Part shown: in pieces, positions 1-11,819 of the stretch | Position numbering within the stretch: the first letter of the stretch is position 1 | Layout of the letters: each line of letters begins with the position of its first letter | Source: Carex sylvatica | Taxonomy: Eukaryota > Streptophyta > Magnoliopsida > Poales > Cyperaceae | Direction of reading: 5' to 3' | Length of the DNA: 64,000 nt | Assembly (NCBI GenBank): GCA_964058845.1 | Contig: CAXKVR010000088.1 | Coordinates: forward strand, 1 to 64,000 | Notes under the pieces: model-generated | Seen by the model: the letters and a program-made list of their open reading frames with translations, nothing else | Database searches by the model: none | Told to the model about the DNA's origin: nothing | Program-made: the position numbers and the translations under genes

Positions 1-3000
1 AAACCCTAAACCCTAAACCCTAAACCCTAAACCCTAAACCCTAAACCCTAAACCCTAAACCCTAAACCCTAAACCCTAAACCCTAAACCCTAAACCCTAA
101 ACCCTAAACCCTAAACCCTAAACCCTAAACCCTAAACCCTAAACCCTAAACCCTAAACCCTAAACCCTAAACCCTAAACCCTAAACCCTAAACCCTAAAC
201 CCTAAACCCTAAACCCTAAACCCTAAACCCTAAACCCTAAACCCTAAACCCTAAACCCTAAACCCTAAACCCTAAACCCTAAACCCTAAACCCTAAACCC
301 TAAACCCTAAACCCTAAACCCTAAACCCTAAACCCTAAACCCTAAACCCTAAACCCTAAACCCTAAACCCTAAACCCTAAACCCTAAACCCTAAACCCTA
401 AACCCTAAACCCTAAACCCTAAACCCTAAACCCTAAACCCTAAACCCTAAACCCTAAACCCTAAACCCTAAACCCTAAACCCTAAACCCTAAACCCTAAA
501 CCCTAAACCCTAAACCCTAAACCCTAAACCCTAAACCCTAAACCCTAAACCCTAAACCCTAAACCCTAAACCCTAAACCCTAAACCCTAAACCCTAAACC
601 CTAAACCCTAAACCCTAAACCCTAAACCCTAAACCCTAAACCCTAAACCCTAAACCCTAAACCCTAAACCCTAAACCCTAAACCCTAAACCCTAAACCCT
701 AAACCCTAAACCCTAAACCCTAAACCCTAAACCCTAAACCCTAAACCCTAAACCCTAAACCCTAAACCCTAAACCCTAAACCCTAAACCCTAAACCCTAA
801 ACCCTAAACCCTAAACCCTAAACCCTAAACCCTAAACCCTAAACCCTAAACCCTAAACCCTAAACCCTAAACCCTAAACCCTAAACCCTAAACCCTAAAC
901 CCTAAACCCTAAACCCTAAACCCTAAACCCTAAACCCTAAACCCTAAACCCTAAACCCTAAACCCTAAACCCTAAACCCTAAACCCTAAACCCTAAACCC
1001 TAAACCCTAAACCCTAAACCCTAAACCCTAAACCCTAAACCCTAAACCCTAAACCCTAAACCCTAAACCCTAAACCCTAAACCCTAAACCCTAAACCCTA
1101 AACCCTAAACCCTAAACCCTAAACCCTAAACCCTAAACCCTAAACCCTAAACCCTAAACCCTAAACCCTAAACCCTAAACCCTAAACCCTAAACCCTAAA
1201 CCCTAAACCCTAAACCCTAAACCCTAAACCCTAAACCCTAAACCCTAAACCCTAAACCCTAAACCCTAAACCCTAAACCCTAAACCCTAAACCCTAAACC
1301 CTAAACCCTAAACCCTAAACCCTAAACCCTAAACCCTAAACCCTAAACCCTAAACCCTAAACCCTAAACCCTAAACCCTAAACCCTAAACCCTAAACCCT
1401 AAACCCTAAACCCTAAACCCTAAACCCTAAACCCTAAACCCTAAACCCTAAACCCTAAACCCTAAACCCTAAACCCTAAACCCTAAACCCTAAACCCTAA
1501 ACCCTAAACCCTAAACCCTAAACCCTAAACCCTAAACCCTAAACCCTAAACCCTAAACCCTAAACCCTAAACCCTAAACCCTAAACCCTAAACCCTAAAC
1601 CCTAAACCCTAAACCCTAAACCCTAAACCCTAAACCCTAAACCCTAAACCCTAAACCCTAAACCCTAAACCCTAAACCCTAAACCCTAAACCCTAAACCC
1701 TAAACCCTAAACCCTAAACCCTAAACCCTAAACCCTAAACCCTAAACCCTAAACCCTAAACCCTAAACCCTAAACCCTAAACCCTAAACCCTAAACCCTA
1801 AACCCTAAACCCTAAACCCTAAACCCTAAACCCTAAACCCTAAACCCTAAACCCTAAACCCTAAACCCTAAACCCTAAACCCTAAACCCTAAACCCTAAA
1901 CCCTAAACCCTAAACCCTAAACCCTAAACCCTAAACCCTAAACCCTAAACCCTAAACCCTAAACCCTAAACCCTAAACCCTAAACCCTAAACCCTAAACC
2001 CTAAACCCTAAACCCTAAACCCTAAACCCTAAACCCTAAACCCTAAACCCTAAACCCTAAACCCTAAACCCTAAACCCTAAACCCTAAACCCTAAACCCT
2101 AAACCCTAAACCCTAAACCCTAAACCCTAAACCCTAAACCCTAAACCCTAAACCCTAAACCCTAAACCCTAAACCCTAAACCCTAAACCCTAAACCCTAA
2201 ACCCTAAACCCTAAACCCTAAACCCTAAACCCTAAACCCTAAACCCTAAACCCTAAACCCTAAACCCTAAACCCTAAACCCTAAACCCTAAACCCTAAAC
2301 CCTAAACCCTAAACCCTAAACCCTAAACCCTAAACCCTAAACCCTAAACCCTAAACCCTAAACCCTAAACCCTAAACCCTAAACCCTAAACCCTAAACCC
2401 TAAACCCTAAACCCTAAACCCTAAACCCTAAACCCTAAACCCTAAACCCTAAACCCTAAACCCTAAACCCTAAACCCTAAACCCTAAACCCTAAACCCTA
2501 AACCCTAAACCCTAAACCCTAAACCCTAAACCCTAAACCCTAAACCCTAAACCCTAAACCCTAAACCCTAAACCCTAAACCCTAAACCCTAAACCCTAAA
2601 CCCTAAACCCTAAACCCTAAACCCTAAACCCTAAACCCTAAACCCTAAACCCTAAACCCTAAACCCTAAACCCTAAACCCTAAACCCTAAACCCTAAACC
2701 CTAAACCCTAAACCCTAAACCCTAAACCCTAAACCCTAAACCCTAAACCCTAAACCCTAAACCCTAAACCCTAAACCCTAAACCCTAAACCCTAAACCCT
2801 AAACCCTAAACCCTAAACCCTAAACCCTAAACCCTAAACCCTAAACCCTAAACCCTAAACCCTAAACCCTAAACCCTAAACCCTAAACCCTAAACCCTAA
2901 ACCCTAAACCCTAAACCCTAAACCCTAAACCCTAAACCCTAAACCCTAAACCCTAAACCCTAAACCCTAAACCCTAAACCCTAAACCCTAAACCCTAAAC

Positions 3001-5180
3001 CCTAAACCCTAAACCCTAAACCCTAAACCCTAAACCCTAAACCCTAAACCCTAAACCCTAAACCCTAAACCCTAAACCCTAAACCCTAAACCCTAAACCC
3101 TAAACCCTAAACCCTAAACCCTAAACCCTAAACCCTAAACCCTAAACCCTAAACCCTAAACCCTAAACCCTAAACCCTAAACCCTAAACCCTAAACCCTA
3201 AACCCTAAACCCTAAACCCTAAACCCTAAACCCTAAACCCTAAACCCTAAACCCTAAACCCTAAACCCTAAACCCTAAACCCTAAACCCTAAACCCTAAA
3301 CCCTAAACCCTAAACCCTAAACCCTAAACCCTAAACCCTAAACCCTAAACCCTAAACCCTAAACCCTAAACCCTAAACCCTAAACCCTAAACCCTAAACC
3401 CTAAACCCTAAACCCTAAACCCTAAACCCTAAACCCTAAACCCTAAACCCTAAACCCTAAACCCTAAACCCTAAACCCTAAACCCTAAACCCTAAACCCT
3501 AAACCCTAAACCCTAAACCCTAAACCCTAAACCCTAAACCCTAAACCCTAAACCCTAAACCCTAAACCCTAAACCCTAAACCCTAAACCCTAAACCCTAA
3601 ACCCTAAACCCTAAACCCTAAACCCTAAACCCTAAACCCTAAACCCTAAACCCTAAACCCTAAACCCTAAACCCTAAACCCTAAACCCTAAACCCTAAAC
3701 CCTAAACCCTAAACCCTAAACCCTAAACCCTAAACCCTAAACCCTAAACCCTAAACCCTAAACCCTAAACCCTAAACCCTAAACCCTAAACCCTAAACCC
3801 TAAACCCTAAACCCTAAACCCTAAACCCTAAACCCTAAACCCTAAACCCTAAACCCTAAACCCTAAACCCTAAACCCTAAACCCTAAACCCTAAACCCTA
3901 AACCCTAAACCCTAAACCCTAAACCCTAAACCCTAAACCCTAAACCCTAAACCCTAAACCCTAAACCCTAAACCCTAAACCCTAAACCCTAAACCCTAAA
4001 CCCTAAACCCTAAACCCTAAACCCTAAACCCTAAACCCTAAACCCTAAACCCTAAACCCTAAACCCTAAACCCTAAACCCTAAACCCTAAACCCTAAACC
4101 CTAAACCCTAAACCCTAAACCCTAAACCCTAAACCCTAAACCCTAAACCCTAAACCCTAAACCCTAAACCCTAAACCCTAAACCCTAAACCCTAAACCCT
4201 AAACCCTAAACCCTAAACCCTAAACCCTAAACCCTAAACCCTAAACCCTAAACCCTAAACCCTAAACCCTAAACCCTAAACCCTAAACCCTAAACCCTAA
4301 ACCCTAAACCCTAAACCCTAAACCCTAAACCCTAAACCCTAAACCCTAAACCCTAAACCCTAAACCCTAAACCCTAAACCCTAAACCCTAAACCCTAAAC
4401 CCTAAACCCTAAACCCTAAACCCTAAACCCTAAACCCTAAACCCTAAACCCTAAACCCTAAACCCTAAACCCTAAACCCTAAACCCTAAACCCTAAACCC
4501 TAAACCCTAAACCCTAAACCCTAAACCCTAAACCCTAAACCCTAAACCCTAAACCCTAAACCCTAAACCCTAAACCCTAAACCCTAAACCCTAAACCCTA
4601 AACCCTAAACCCTAAACCCTAAACCCTAAACCCTAAACCCTAAACCCTAAACCCTAAACCCTAAACCCTAAACCCTAAACCCTAAACCCTAAACCCTAAA
4701 CCCTAAACCCTAAACCCTAAACCCTAAACCCTAAACCCTAAACCCTAAACCCTAAACCCTAAACCCTAAACCCTAAACCCTAAACCCTAAACCCTAAACC
4801 CTAAACCCTAAACCCTAAACCCTAAACCCTAAACCCTAAACCCTAAACCCTAAACCCTAAACCCTAAACCCTAAACCCTAAACCCTAAACCCTAAACCCT
4901 AAACCCTAAACCCTAAACCCTAAACCCTAAACCCTAAACCCTAAACCCTAAACCCTAAACCCTAAACCCTAAACCCTAAACCCTAAACCCTAAACCCTAA
5001 ACCCTAAACCCTAAACCCTAAACCCTAAACCCTAAACCCTAAACCCTAAACCCTAAACCCTAAACCCTAAACCCTAAACCCTAAACCCTAAACCCTAAAC
5101 CCTAAACCCTAAACCCTAAACCCTAAACCCTAAACCCTAAACCCTAAACCCTAAACCCTAAACCCTAAACCCTAAACCCT
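1..5180. repeat. Telomere, canonical CCCTAAA array
   Basis: About 740 head-to-tail copies of the Arabidopsis-type plant telomere unit (TTTAGGG on the other strand). I see no variant unit until the two CCCTAGA copies at about 5177-5190. The C-rich strand reads 5' to 3' from base 1, which is the orientation expected at the left physical end of a chromosome. The array is the substrate of telomerase and of shelterin/CST-like proteins. Confidence 0.98.
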
Positions 5181-6247
5181 AGACCCTAGACCCTAAACCC
5201 TAAACCCTAAACCCTAAACCCTAGACCCTAGACCCTAGACCCTAGACCCTAGACCCTAGACCCTAGACCCTAGACCCTAGACCCTAGACCCTAGACCCTA
5301 GACCCTAGACCCTAGACCCTAGACCCTAGACCCTAGACCCTAGACCCTAGACCCTAGACCCTAGACCCTAGACCCTAGACCCTAGACCCTAGACCCTAGA
5401 CCCTAGACCCTAGACCCTAGACCCTAGACCCTAGACCCTAGACCCTAGACCCTAGACCCTAGACCCTAGACCCTAGACCCTAGACCCTAGACCCTAGACC
5501 CTAGACCCTAGACCCTAGACCCTAGACCCTAGACCCTAGACCCTAGACCCTAGACCCTAGACCCTAGACCCTAGACCCTAGACCCTAGACCCTAGACCCT
5601 AGACCCTAGACCCTAGACCCTAGACCCTAGACCCTAGACCCTAGACCCTAGACCCTAGACCCTAGACCCTAGACCCTAGACCCTAGACCCTAGACCCTAG
5701 ACCCTAGACCCTAGACCCTAGACCCTAGACCCTAGACCCTAGACCCTAGACCCTAGACCCTAGACCCTAGACCCTAGACCCTAGACCCTAGACCCTAGAC
5801 CCTAGACCCTAGACCCTAGACCCTAGACCCTAGACCCTAGACCCTAGACCCTAGACCCTAGACCCTAGACCCTAGACCCTAGACCCTAGACCCTAGACCC
5901 TAGACCCTAGACCCTAGACCCTAGACCCTAGACCCTAGACCCTAGACCCTAGACCCTAGACCCTAGACCCTAGACCCTAGACCCTAGACCCTAGACCCTA
6001 GACCCTAGACCCTAGACCCTAGACCCTAGACCCTAGACCCTAGACCCTAGACCCTAGACCCTAGACCCTAGACCCTAGACCCTAGACCCTAGACCCTAGA
6101 CCCTAGACCCTAGACCCTAGACCCTAGACCCTAGACCCTAGACCCTAGACCCTAGACCCTAGACCCTAGACCCTAGACCCTAGACCCTAGACCCTAGACC
6201 CTAGACCCTAGACCCTAGACCCTAGACCCTAGACCCTAGACCCTAGA
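5177..6247. repeat. Variant telomere block CCCTAGA
   Basis: Two CCCTAGA units, four canonical CCCTAAA units, then an uninterrupted run of CCCTAGA from 5219 to 6247 (1,029 bases, 147 units). The change is A to G at the sixth base of the unit. Such length homogeneity suggests local amplification (slippage or recombination) of one mutant unit rather than independent mutations. Confidence 0.97.
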
Positions 6248-6397
6248 CCCTAAGACCCGAGACCCGAGACCCGAGACCCGAGACCCGAGACCCGAGACCC
6301 GAGACCCGAGACCCGAGACCCGAGACCCGAGACCCGAGACCCGAGACCCGAGACCCTACACCCTACACCCTACACCCTACACCCTACACCCTACACC
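6248..6397. repeat. Proximal variant telomere blocks CCCGAGA and CCCTACA
   Basis: After one irregular unit come 14 copies of CCCGAGA (6256-6353) and then 6 copies of CCCTACA (6354-6395). Each unit differs from canonical at one or two positions. The array ends in CC at 6397, directly joined to unique AT-rich DNA. Variants are ordered in blocks from distal canonical to proximal divergent, as is typical at telomere bases. Confidence 0.96.
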
Positions 6398-6573
6398 TTA
6401 ATAAAAAAACTTATCATTTGAGTCAATAACTAATTTTAATACAATTCTTTTTCCACCGCCTTTTTCTTTGAAACTCTGACTCGCCTTCCCTCGCTTCTAG
6501 TTCTCGGTTTCTTTGTTCCATCGTTTCACTCTCTAGAAAAGATCTAGGGTTTTCTTGGAGAGCCGGATCCTAT

Positions 6574-6628
6574 ATGACGATGCAAGCGGGCATGTGCCTC
6601 GGGAGAATTATTTTGCTCATCTATACTG
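6574..6628 (+). pseudogene. Unidentified captured 5' exon (left arm)
   Basis: Downstream of a pyrimidine-rich, leader-like stretch with AGGGTTTT, an ATG at 6574 (second ATG 6580) opens a short frame that reads about MTMQAGM and ends at a good donor, ACTG|GTAATC, at 6628/6629. It looks like the first coding exon of a gene captured with its leader and mirrored in the right arm. No continuation exon is present. In the right arm the reading has a Ser codon where the left arm has Cys. I do not recognise the gene. Confidence 0.4.
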
Positions 6629-6854
6629 GTAATCGAGTTGGATATTTCCTTGGTTTTTATTATTTTTTATTTCATCATTGTTTTTTCTCTTGGTCTCATA
6701 TTATTTGATCCAACGTTTGAAATTGATCTCATAGTATAAAATTGATCCAACGTTTGAAATTGGAAAGTTGGGGATACAATATAATGATTTTGGCTTCTTT
6801 TTGTGACGTCCTTGTAACAAAAATAGTACTATTGTTTTTGTCCCCTATATATAG

Positions 6855-7519
6855 GTGGTTTTTTGCTGAAAAAACAGATGCTGGATGACAGGAGATTTCC
6901 CAAAATGCATCTTGACCTACAACGCCTTTTGCAAGTAAATTTCTCACATCTTTTGGATTGAATAAAAGTTACCACATTGCACTGGTCCATTAGGCCTGTT
7001 TATATCGTTACCTTGTATATAACTAGCATGTTTATCAAATTGGTAAATGATAACTTGACAATACAAGAACCTTATTGTCAGCGCTATTATTACCCCATCC
7101 AGTACGGGGTTCGGTACTTCAGTATCTGTGCTGTTCAGTAATAATCAAATTATGCATCTTTTCTTCCCTATCACATGCACATAGATTAGACTTAATAAAG
7201 GTAATTTGGGCATTTTTTAAAGGAATGGAGGGAATATTGTAAAATTATTGATATTTTGTAGAATAAGATGATATTTCCAAACTCAGCACGGCACACATGA
7301 AATTGTCTCATTCAGTAATTTCCGTTTGTAACTGTTTTCATTCATGATGTAAGGTTGTTTCTCATGGTGAACAAGTATTCCCTCGAGTAAAAGAGAAATG
7401 TGCGAGTAAAAGCTGGTTTGCTAGTGAAGATATATCTGCTCTAGAAGAACTTATCGGTCGATTGAGGAGGTTCAAGAAAAATCTAGGTTTTCTGACAAAT
7501 AGAGTGGCAGCACTTCAGG
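6855..7519 (+). pseudogene. CorA-like transporter exon copies, left arm
   Basis: This is a partial copy of two exons of the CorA-like gene at 18155-20781, on the plus strand. 6855-6934 (80 bp, acceptor TATAG, donor GTAAAT) encodes the segment with LDDRRFPKMHLDLQRLLQ. 7354-7519 encodes the start of the next exon (VVSHGEQVFPRVKEKC, then ALEELIGRL) and is cut at the palindrome centre. No start, GMN motif or C terminus is present, so it is not a gene. One arginine-leucine codon pair differs from the 19 kb copy. Confidence 0.85.
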
Positions 7520-7875
7520 AAACAAAAAACTAAAATCACAGGAAGTGATCCCATCATTTCTCTACACATGCTTAAAATGTGAATACAGTTTTATCCCTTT
7601 TGATGAGTGTCATGGATTTGATACCAACGAAACAGATCAAAAATGTTGTAATATATTATATTTAGATACAAATTGATGAAGCTAACATCTAACCAATGTA
7701 CTCTATTATCTTTTTTAAATCACAATATTCAGTATTTTGAAGAATTGGAGGTATGAGGAAAGCACAAATGCTGGAAGCAGTGCATTTTTAAATCCAATTG
7801 TATTTTTCAAGTTACTTAAAAGTTGCATGACATGTTCAAAGCTAACACATAGGACAACAAACAGAGAATACTTAC

Positions 7876-8639
7876 TCCCAGTGACAATGGATAGAGGAAG
7901 GAATATGATGGAGAGGAAGGAGAGATAATATAATTTTTGGTTTATCTGTTCGGCTTGCCAGCTGTCAAGCCCAGCCTGAAGTGCTGCCACTCTATTTGTC
8001 AGAAAACCTAGATTTTTCTTGAGCCTCCTCAATCGACCGATAAGTTCTTCTAGAGCAGATATATCTTCACTAGCAAACCAGCTTTTACTCGCACATTTCT
8101 CTTTTACTCGAGGGAATACTTGTTCACCATGAGAAACAACCTTACATCATGAATGAAAACAGTTACAAACGGAAATTACTGAATGAGACAATTTCATGTG
8201 TGCCGTGCTGAGTTTGGAAATATCATCTTATTCTACAAAATATCAATAATTTTACAATATTCCCTCCATTCCTTTAAAAAATGCCCAAATTACCTTTATT
8301 AAGTCTAATCTATGTGCATGTGATAGGGGAGAAAAGATGCATAATTTGATTATTACTGAACAGCACAGATACTGAAGTACCGAACCCCGTACTGGATGGG
8401 GTAATAATAGCGCTGACAATAAGGTTCTTGTATTGTCAAGTTATCATTTACCAATTTGATAAACATGCTAGTTATATACAAGGTAACGATATAAACAGGC
8501 CTAATGGACCAGTGCAATGTGGTAACTTTTATTCAATCCAAAAGATGTGAGAAATTTACTTGCAAAAGGCGTTGTAGGTCAAGATGCATTTTGGGAAATC
8601 TCCTGTCATCCAGCATCTGTTTTTTCAGCAAAAAACCAC
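7876..8639 (-). pseudogene. CorA-like transporter exon copies, right arm
   Basis: Mirror of the left-arm copy, but with the full 265-bp exon at 7876-8140, including LDSWQAEQINQKLYYL and the first transmembrane segment up to LPLSIVTG, and the 80-bp exon at 8560-8639. Splice sites match those of the 19 kb copy at identical offsets. It lacks the first exon and the last exon with the GMN motif. Its sequence is nearly identical to 18757-19996, so the duplication is recent. Confidence 0.87.
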
Positions 8640-8883
8640 CTATATATAGGGGACAAAAACAATAGTACTATTTTTGTTACAAGGACGTCACAAAAAGAAG
8701 CCAAAATCATTATATTGTATCCTCAACTTTCCAATTTCAAACGTTGGATCAATTTTATACTATGAGATCAATTTCAAACGTTGGATCAAATAATATGAGA
8801 CCAAGAGAAAAAACAATGATGAAATAAAAAATAATAAAAACCAAGGAAATATCCAACTCGATTACCAGTATAGATGAGCAAAA

Positions 8884-8938
8884 TAATTCTCCCGAGGCTC
8901 ATGCCCGCTTGCATCGTCATATAGGATCCGGCTCTCCA
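8884..8938 (-). pseudogene. Unidentified captured 5' exon (right arm)
   Basis: Mirror copy of the segment at 6574-6628. It reads MTMQAGMSLGRII on the minus strand and ends in the same donor. It has the same caveats: no further exon, gene unrecognised. Confidence 0.38.
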
Positions 8939-9039
8939 AGAAAACCCTAGATCTTTTCTAGAGAGTGAAACGATGGAACAAAGAAACCTAGAACTAGAAG
9001 CGAGGGAAGGCGAGTCAGAGTTTCAAAGAAAAAGGCGGT

Positions 9040-9330
9040 GGAAAAAGAATTGTATTAAAATTAGTTATTGACTCAAATGATAAGTTTTTTTATTAAAATT
9101 ATATCAAAATTAGTTATTAATTAAAATAATTAGTTTATTTTATCAGAAATGTATCAAAATTAGTCATTGATCAAATAATTAGTTTATTTTATCAAAATTG
9201 TACTAAAATTAGTTATTAATCAAATAATTAATTTATTTTACCAAAATTGTATCAAAATTAGTTATTAATCAAAATAATTAGTTTTTTTTACCAAAATTAA
9301 TTTTTTTTATCAAAATTAACTTTTAGACCA
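9040..9330. repeat. AT-rich minisatellite, unit about 54 bp
   Basis: Four to five imperfect units built around AAAATTAGTTATTAATCAAA and AATAATTAGTTTATTTTA. The first unit (to 9096) lies inside the right palindrome arm. The left arm ends within that same unit, at 6398. The rest of the stretch to 9406 is AT-rich with no gene. Confidence 0.8.
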
Positions 9331-9406
9331 ATACCCAAATTGTAATTAGATTAATTTTACGATATTTAATTACAAATCCTAATAAGATCAAAATATAAAA
9401 TACAGC

Positions 9407-11340
9407 ATGACATCTACGAGAGATATACCGTCTTCCACTAGTGGTGCAGCCCCTATAGCCACTCCGTTTGAGATGTCACAGTACGTCGAGACGGCGTTGA
9501 CATCTGTGGTACCAGGTATCCAGTACCGCACTAATCGGATATCAGACTTTCTCTGGTATCCGAATGCGGAGCACCATATCTTAGAGGCTGCCACTGGGGT
9601 AAGTTTTATATTATTAATAAAATTATAATTTTATTTCTAATTTTATTTATTTGAATATTTGAATGATCTGACATTTTTTTTTTAAATTTAGGGACTGGAT
9701 GCAGTTACAGTACACCACAACAAGATGTGGCTTAAGTACGAGAATACCTATACAGGGACATTGCGTGCCATGTGATTGTATCAGCTATCCCAGATGTCCG
9801 AGGAGAATGTTGACGAGGGATTATTGTCTGGGCTGATTGAGCGATGGCGTCCAGAGACCCACTTATTTCATCTCCCCTACGCTGAGATGACAGTCACCAT
9901 ACAGGATGTCAGCTTCCTGTGGGGCATGACTATTGTCGGGGATCCTGTGACGGGCATCGAGTACGGGAATTTCAGGTCCTTGTGCCAGGATTTGCTGGAA
10001 TACTGCACGAGTAGCTGCAGAAAGAAAAGAAGAGAGACACAAAAACACAGGTATCCTCCAGTATCATCAGCTTGGCTAAGCTTAGAGCCACCTTCAACAA
10101 GTATCCATCTCCTACTAGTCGTTCCGATCGTGTATGTAAATTTTATCTTATTTATTTATACAAAATTTAAAATGTGCTTCTAAAAAATGTTCTAATTAAA
10201 ATAAATAACATGCTCAGCACCTGCGTGCATACATTATGGACATCATTTGCAAGCTGTTTCCTGATTCACACGGAGATCAGGTGTGGTTATGTTATCTCCA
10301 GTTTCTAGCTGATTTGCCCAATATGGGCAAGTACAATTGGGGGGCTGCGACTCTGGCGTGCTTGTATAGGTATGTGACTTGAAATTACTGTTAAAATGAA
10401 AAATACCATCACTATACCTGTTGTTAACACTAATATTGTACATGGGTCTTAATCAAACATGCCTGAAGAAGAACAAGACTTTTATTGGACCATGCATGTT
10501 ATTGAAGCATTAGTCCTGGGCGCATCTGATTGTTAGCTGCCCGACAATCACTTGCAAGACAGATGTGCCGGATTGGGGCAAGCTGAAACCAGACACATGC
10601 CCTGCATACGCACATAGGTATTGCTATCCGAAGACCTATGTCAGAGCAGGTCATGGCGGGATGCTTGGCATCAATCACTGGAGACAGGAGATCGAGCGTC
10701 TCAGGGACGATCCAGAGTATGTTACCTGGGAGCCCTACAGAGAATATGTAAGTTCTTATTTAATTTTAATTTTTGATCTAAATAAATTTATACATTTTGG
10801 CACTTGGATTGATGTAAATATTAAAATCTGTAAATTCAACTCGAGGTAGATGGAGTACGTCTTGAGATATTGCCTGAGAGATGTCAGCAGTAGGAGCGTT
10901 ACTGGCGTGCCGAGGTGCCGCTCATATGTTTTCAGGTACTGTATTTTCAATTTACTTTATAAATAGAAGAAATAGAAGAATTATTAAAAAAAACCTTCTA
11001 ACTTCATATTGTCGAGCACCACTACCCTCGACGGGTCATGAGACAGTTTAGGTTGCGCCAGACAGCTCCTCCCCTAAGCAGATTAGTGAGGATATTTGGC
11101 GATAGCTTCATTTTGCCAGGGGCATCTCTCCGGACAGAAATTGGGCAGTTCAACACGCAGAATATGTCCAGCTAGTATCCACTCTCACCCCACCCATAGC
11201 TGAGGAGCACCGTCGCTTGGATGTAGCGCCAGTGTAAGAATCTGACTTTTTTTATGTCCCTATTAAATACATTATGATTGTAATATCTGACTTTTTTTAA
11301 AAAAAATTGCAGGTCGTATAGAGACTAGTATCAGGAGTAT
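9407..11340 (+). pseudogene. Plant mobile domain (PMD/MAIL-like) gene, decayed
   Basis: Translations in several frames show the plant mobile domain found in MAIN/MAIL proteins and in some MULE/Gypsy elements. In order: MTSTRDIPSSTSGAAPIAT at 9407; IERWRPETHLFHLPYAEMTV at about 9836; a tract reading DIICKLFPDSHGDQVWLCYL, then NWGAATLACLYR, at 10240-10370; VRAGHGGMLGINHWRQEIER at 10640-10700; and VEHHYPRRVMRQF at 11010, followed in another frame by DRNWAVQHAEYVQL. A TGA at 9774-9776 breaks the frame before the core domain, and at least two frame changes follow. Intron-like gaps with GT-AG ends separate the blocks. PMD proteins act in silencing and genome stability in Arabidopsis; this copy cannot encode one. 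Confidence 0.75.
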
Positions 11341-11590
11341 GCGCCTACACCGTGTATCTGAAAGGGTGTATCACTGATAATCCTCAGGAGCGAGCATCGA
11401 GAACGAGGGATAATACTGGCCCCCGCGCTTTCTCCGATTAAAATACGTTCCGCACGAATATCAAAGCAAAAATAATACTGGCCCCCGCGCTTTCCCCGAT
11501 TAGTCACCGGACACGTCGGTAACGCAAAATATGAGGTATCTCAGAGGAAACGAGTTGATGCAAGGCCTGATTCAAGCCCAGTCCACCAGA
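11340..11590. other. Intergenic, with a 25-bp direct repeat
   Basis: There is no coding signal. The motif ACTGGCCCCCGCGCTTT is repeated at about 11416 and 11476, 60 bases apart, in a locally GC-rich patch that is unlike the AT-rich surroundings. Confidence 0.5.
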
Positions 11591-11591
11591 G

Positions 11592-11819
11592 TACATTCGT
11601 ATGGGCCTTCATAAAAAAAGGTGCTAAGTATTGGTCAGGATTTAAACAGAGGCCTGGCCTATTCTATATGGCATATTACGAAAATGCCCATACGGGTCGC
11701 TCTGTATATTACCAAACCCTAGATCTCATAAACCACGAGCGCCGCCCAAGGAAGAGGCAGAGAGAGAGAGAGAGAGGTGAGGTCGGAGAACACTACTTTC
11801 GCGCACGATGAGGGCTAAG
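11592..11819 (+). pseudogene. RPL41-like promoter, leader and first exon
   Basis: A TGGGCC site-II-like motif (about 11598), an AAACCCTA telo-box (about 11712), a GA-rich leader, and an ATG at 11808 reading ATGAGGGCTAAG (MRAK) before the donor GTGAGA. Site II plus telo-box is the hallmark of plant ribosomal-protein promoters, and MRAK followed by an intron matches the start of RPL41, a 25-residue protein. The following exon should begin TGGAAGAAG. The only similar acceptor, at about 12590, reads TGGGCAGTAATG, so the body of RPL41 is missing. The segment may act as the promoter and leader of the Snapin-like gene 1 kb downstream. Confidence 0.5.

Larger units (their letters stand above)
6398..9096. 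repeat. Large telomere-adjacent palindrome, 1,122-bp arms
   Basis: The left arm (6398-7519) is the near-perfect reverse complement of the right arm (7975-9096); both are 1,122 bases and differ at only a few positions. The spacer, 7520-7974 (455 bp), holds the rest of a CorA-like exon and intron. Each arm contains an exon pair of the CorA-like gene plus a 5'-exon-like segment of an unidentified gene. Spacer and inner right arm together (about 7521-8760) are a direct copy of about 18757-19996. The left outer end touches the telomere variants with no extra base; the right outer end runs on into an AT minisatellite. Confidence 0.93.

Noticed and set aside
1..6397. Telomere-like repeats as a CRISPR or minisatellite array
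   Set aside because: The unit, orientation and terminal position identify a plant telomere; there are no spacers.
10243..10443. Minus-strand open frames within 9.4-11 kb
   Set aside because: They are antisense to the plant-mobile-domain remnant and show no family motif.
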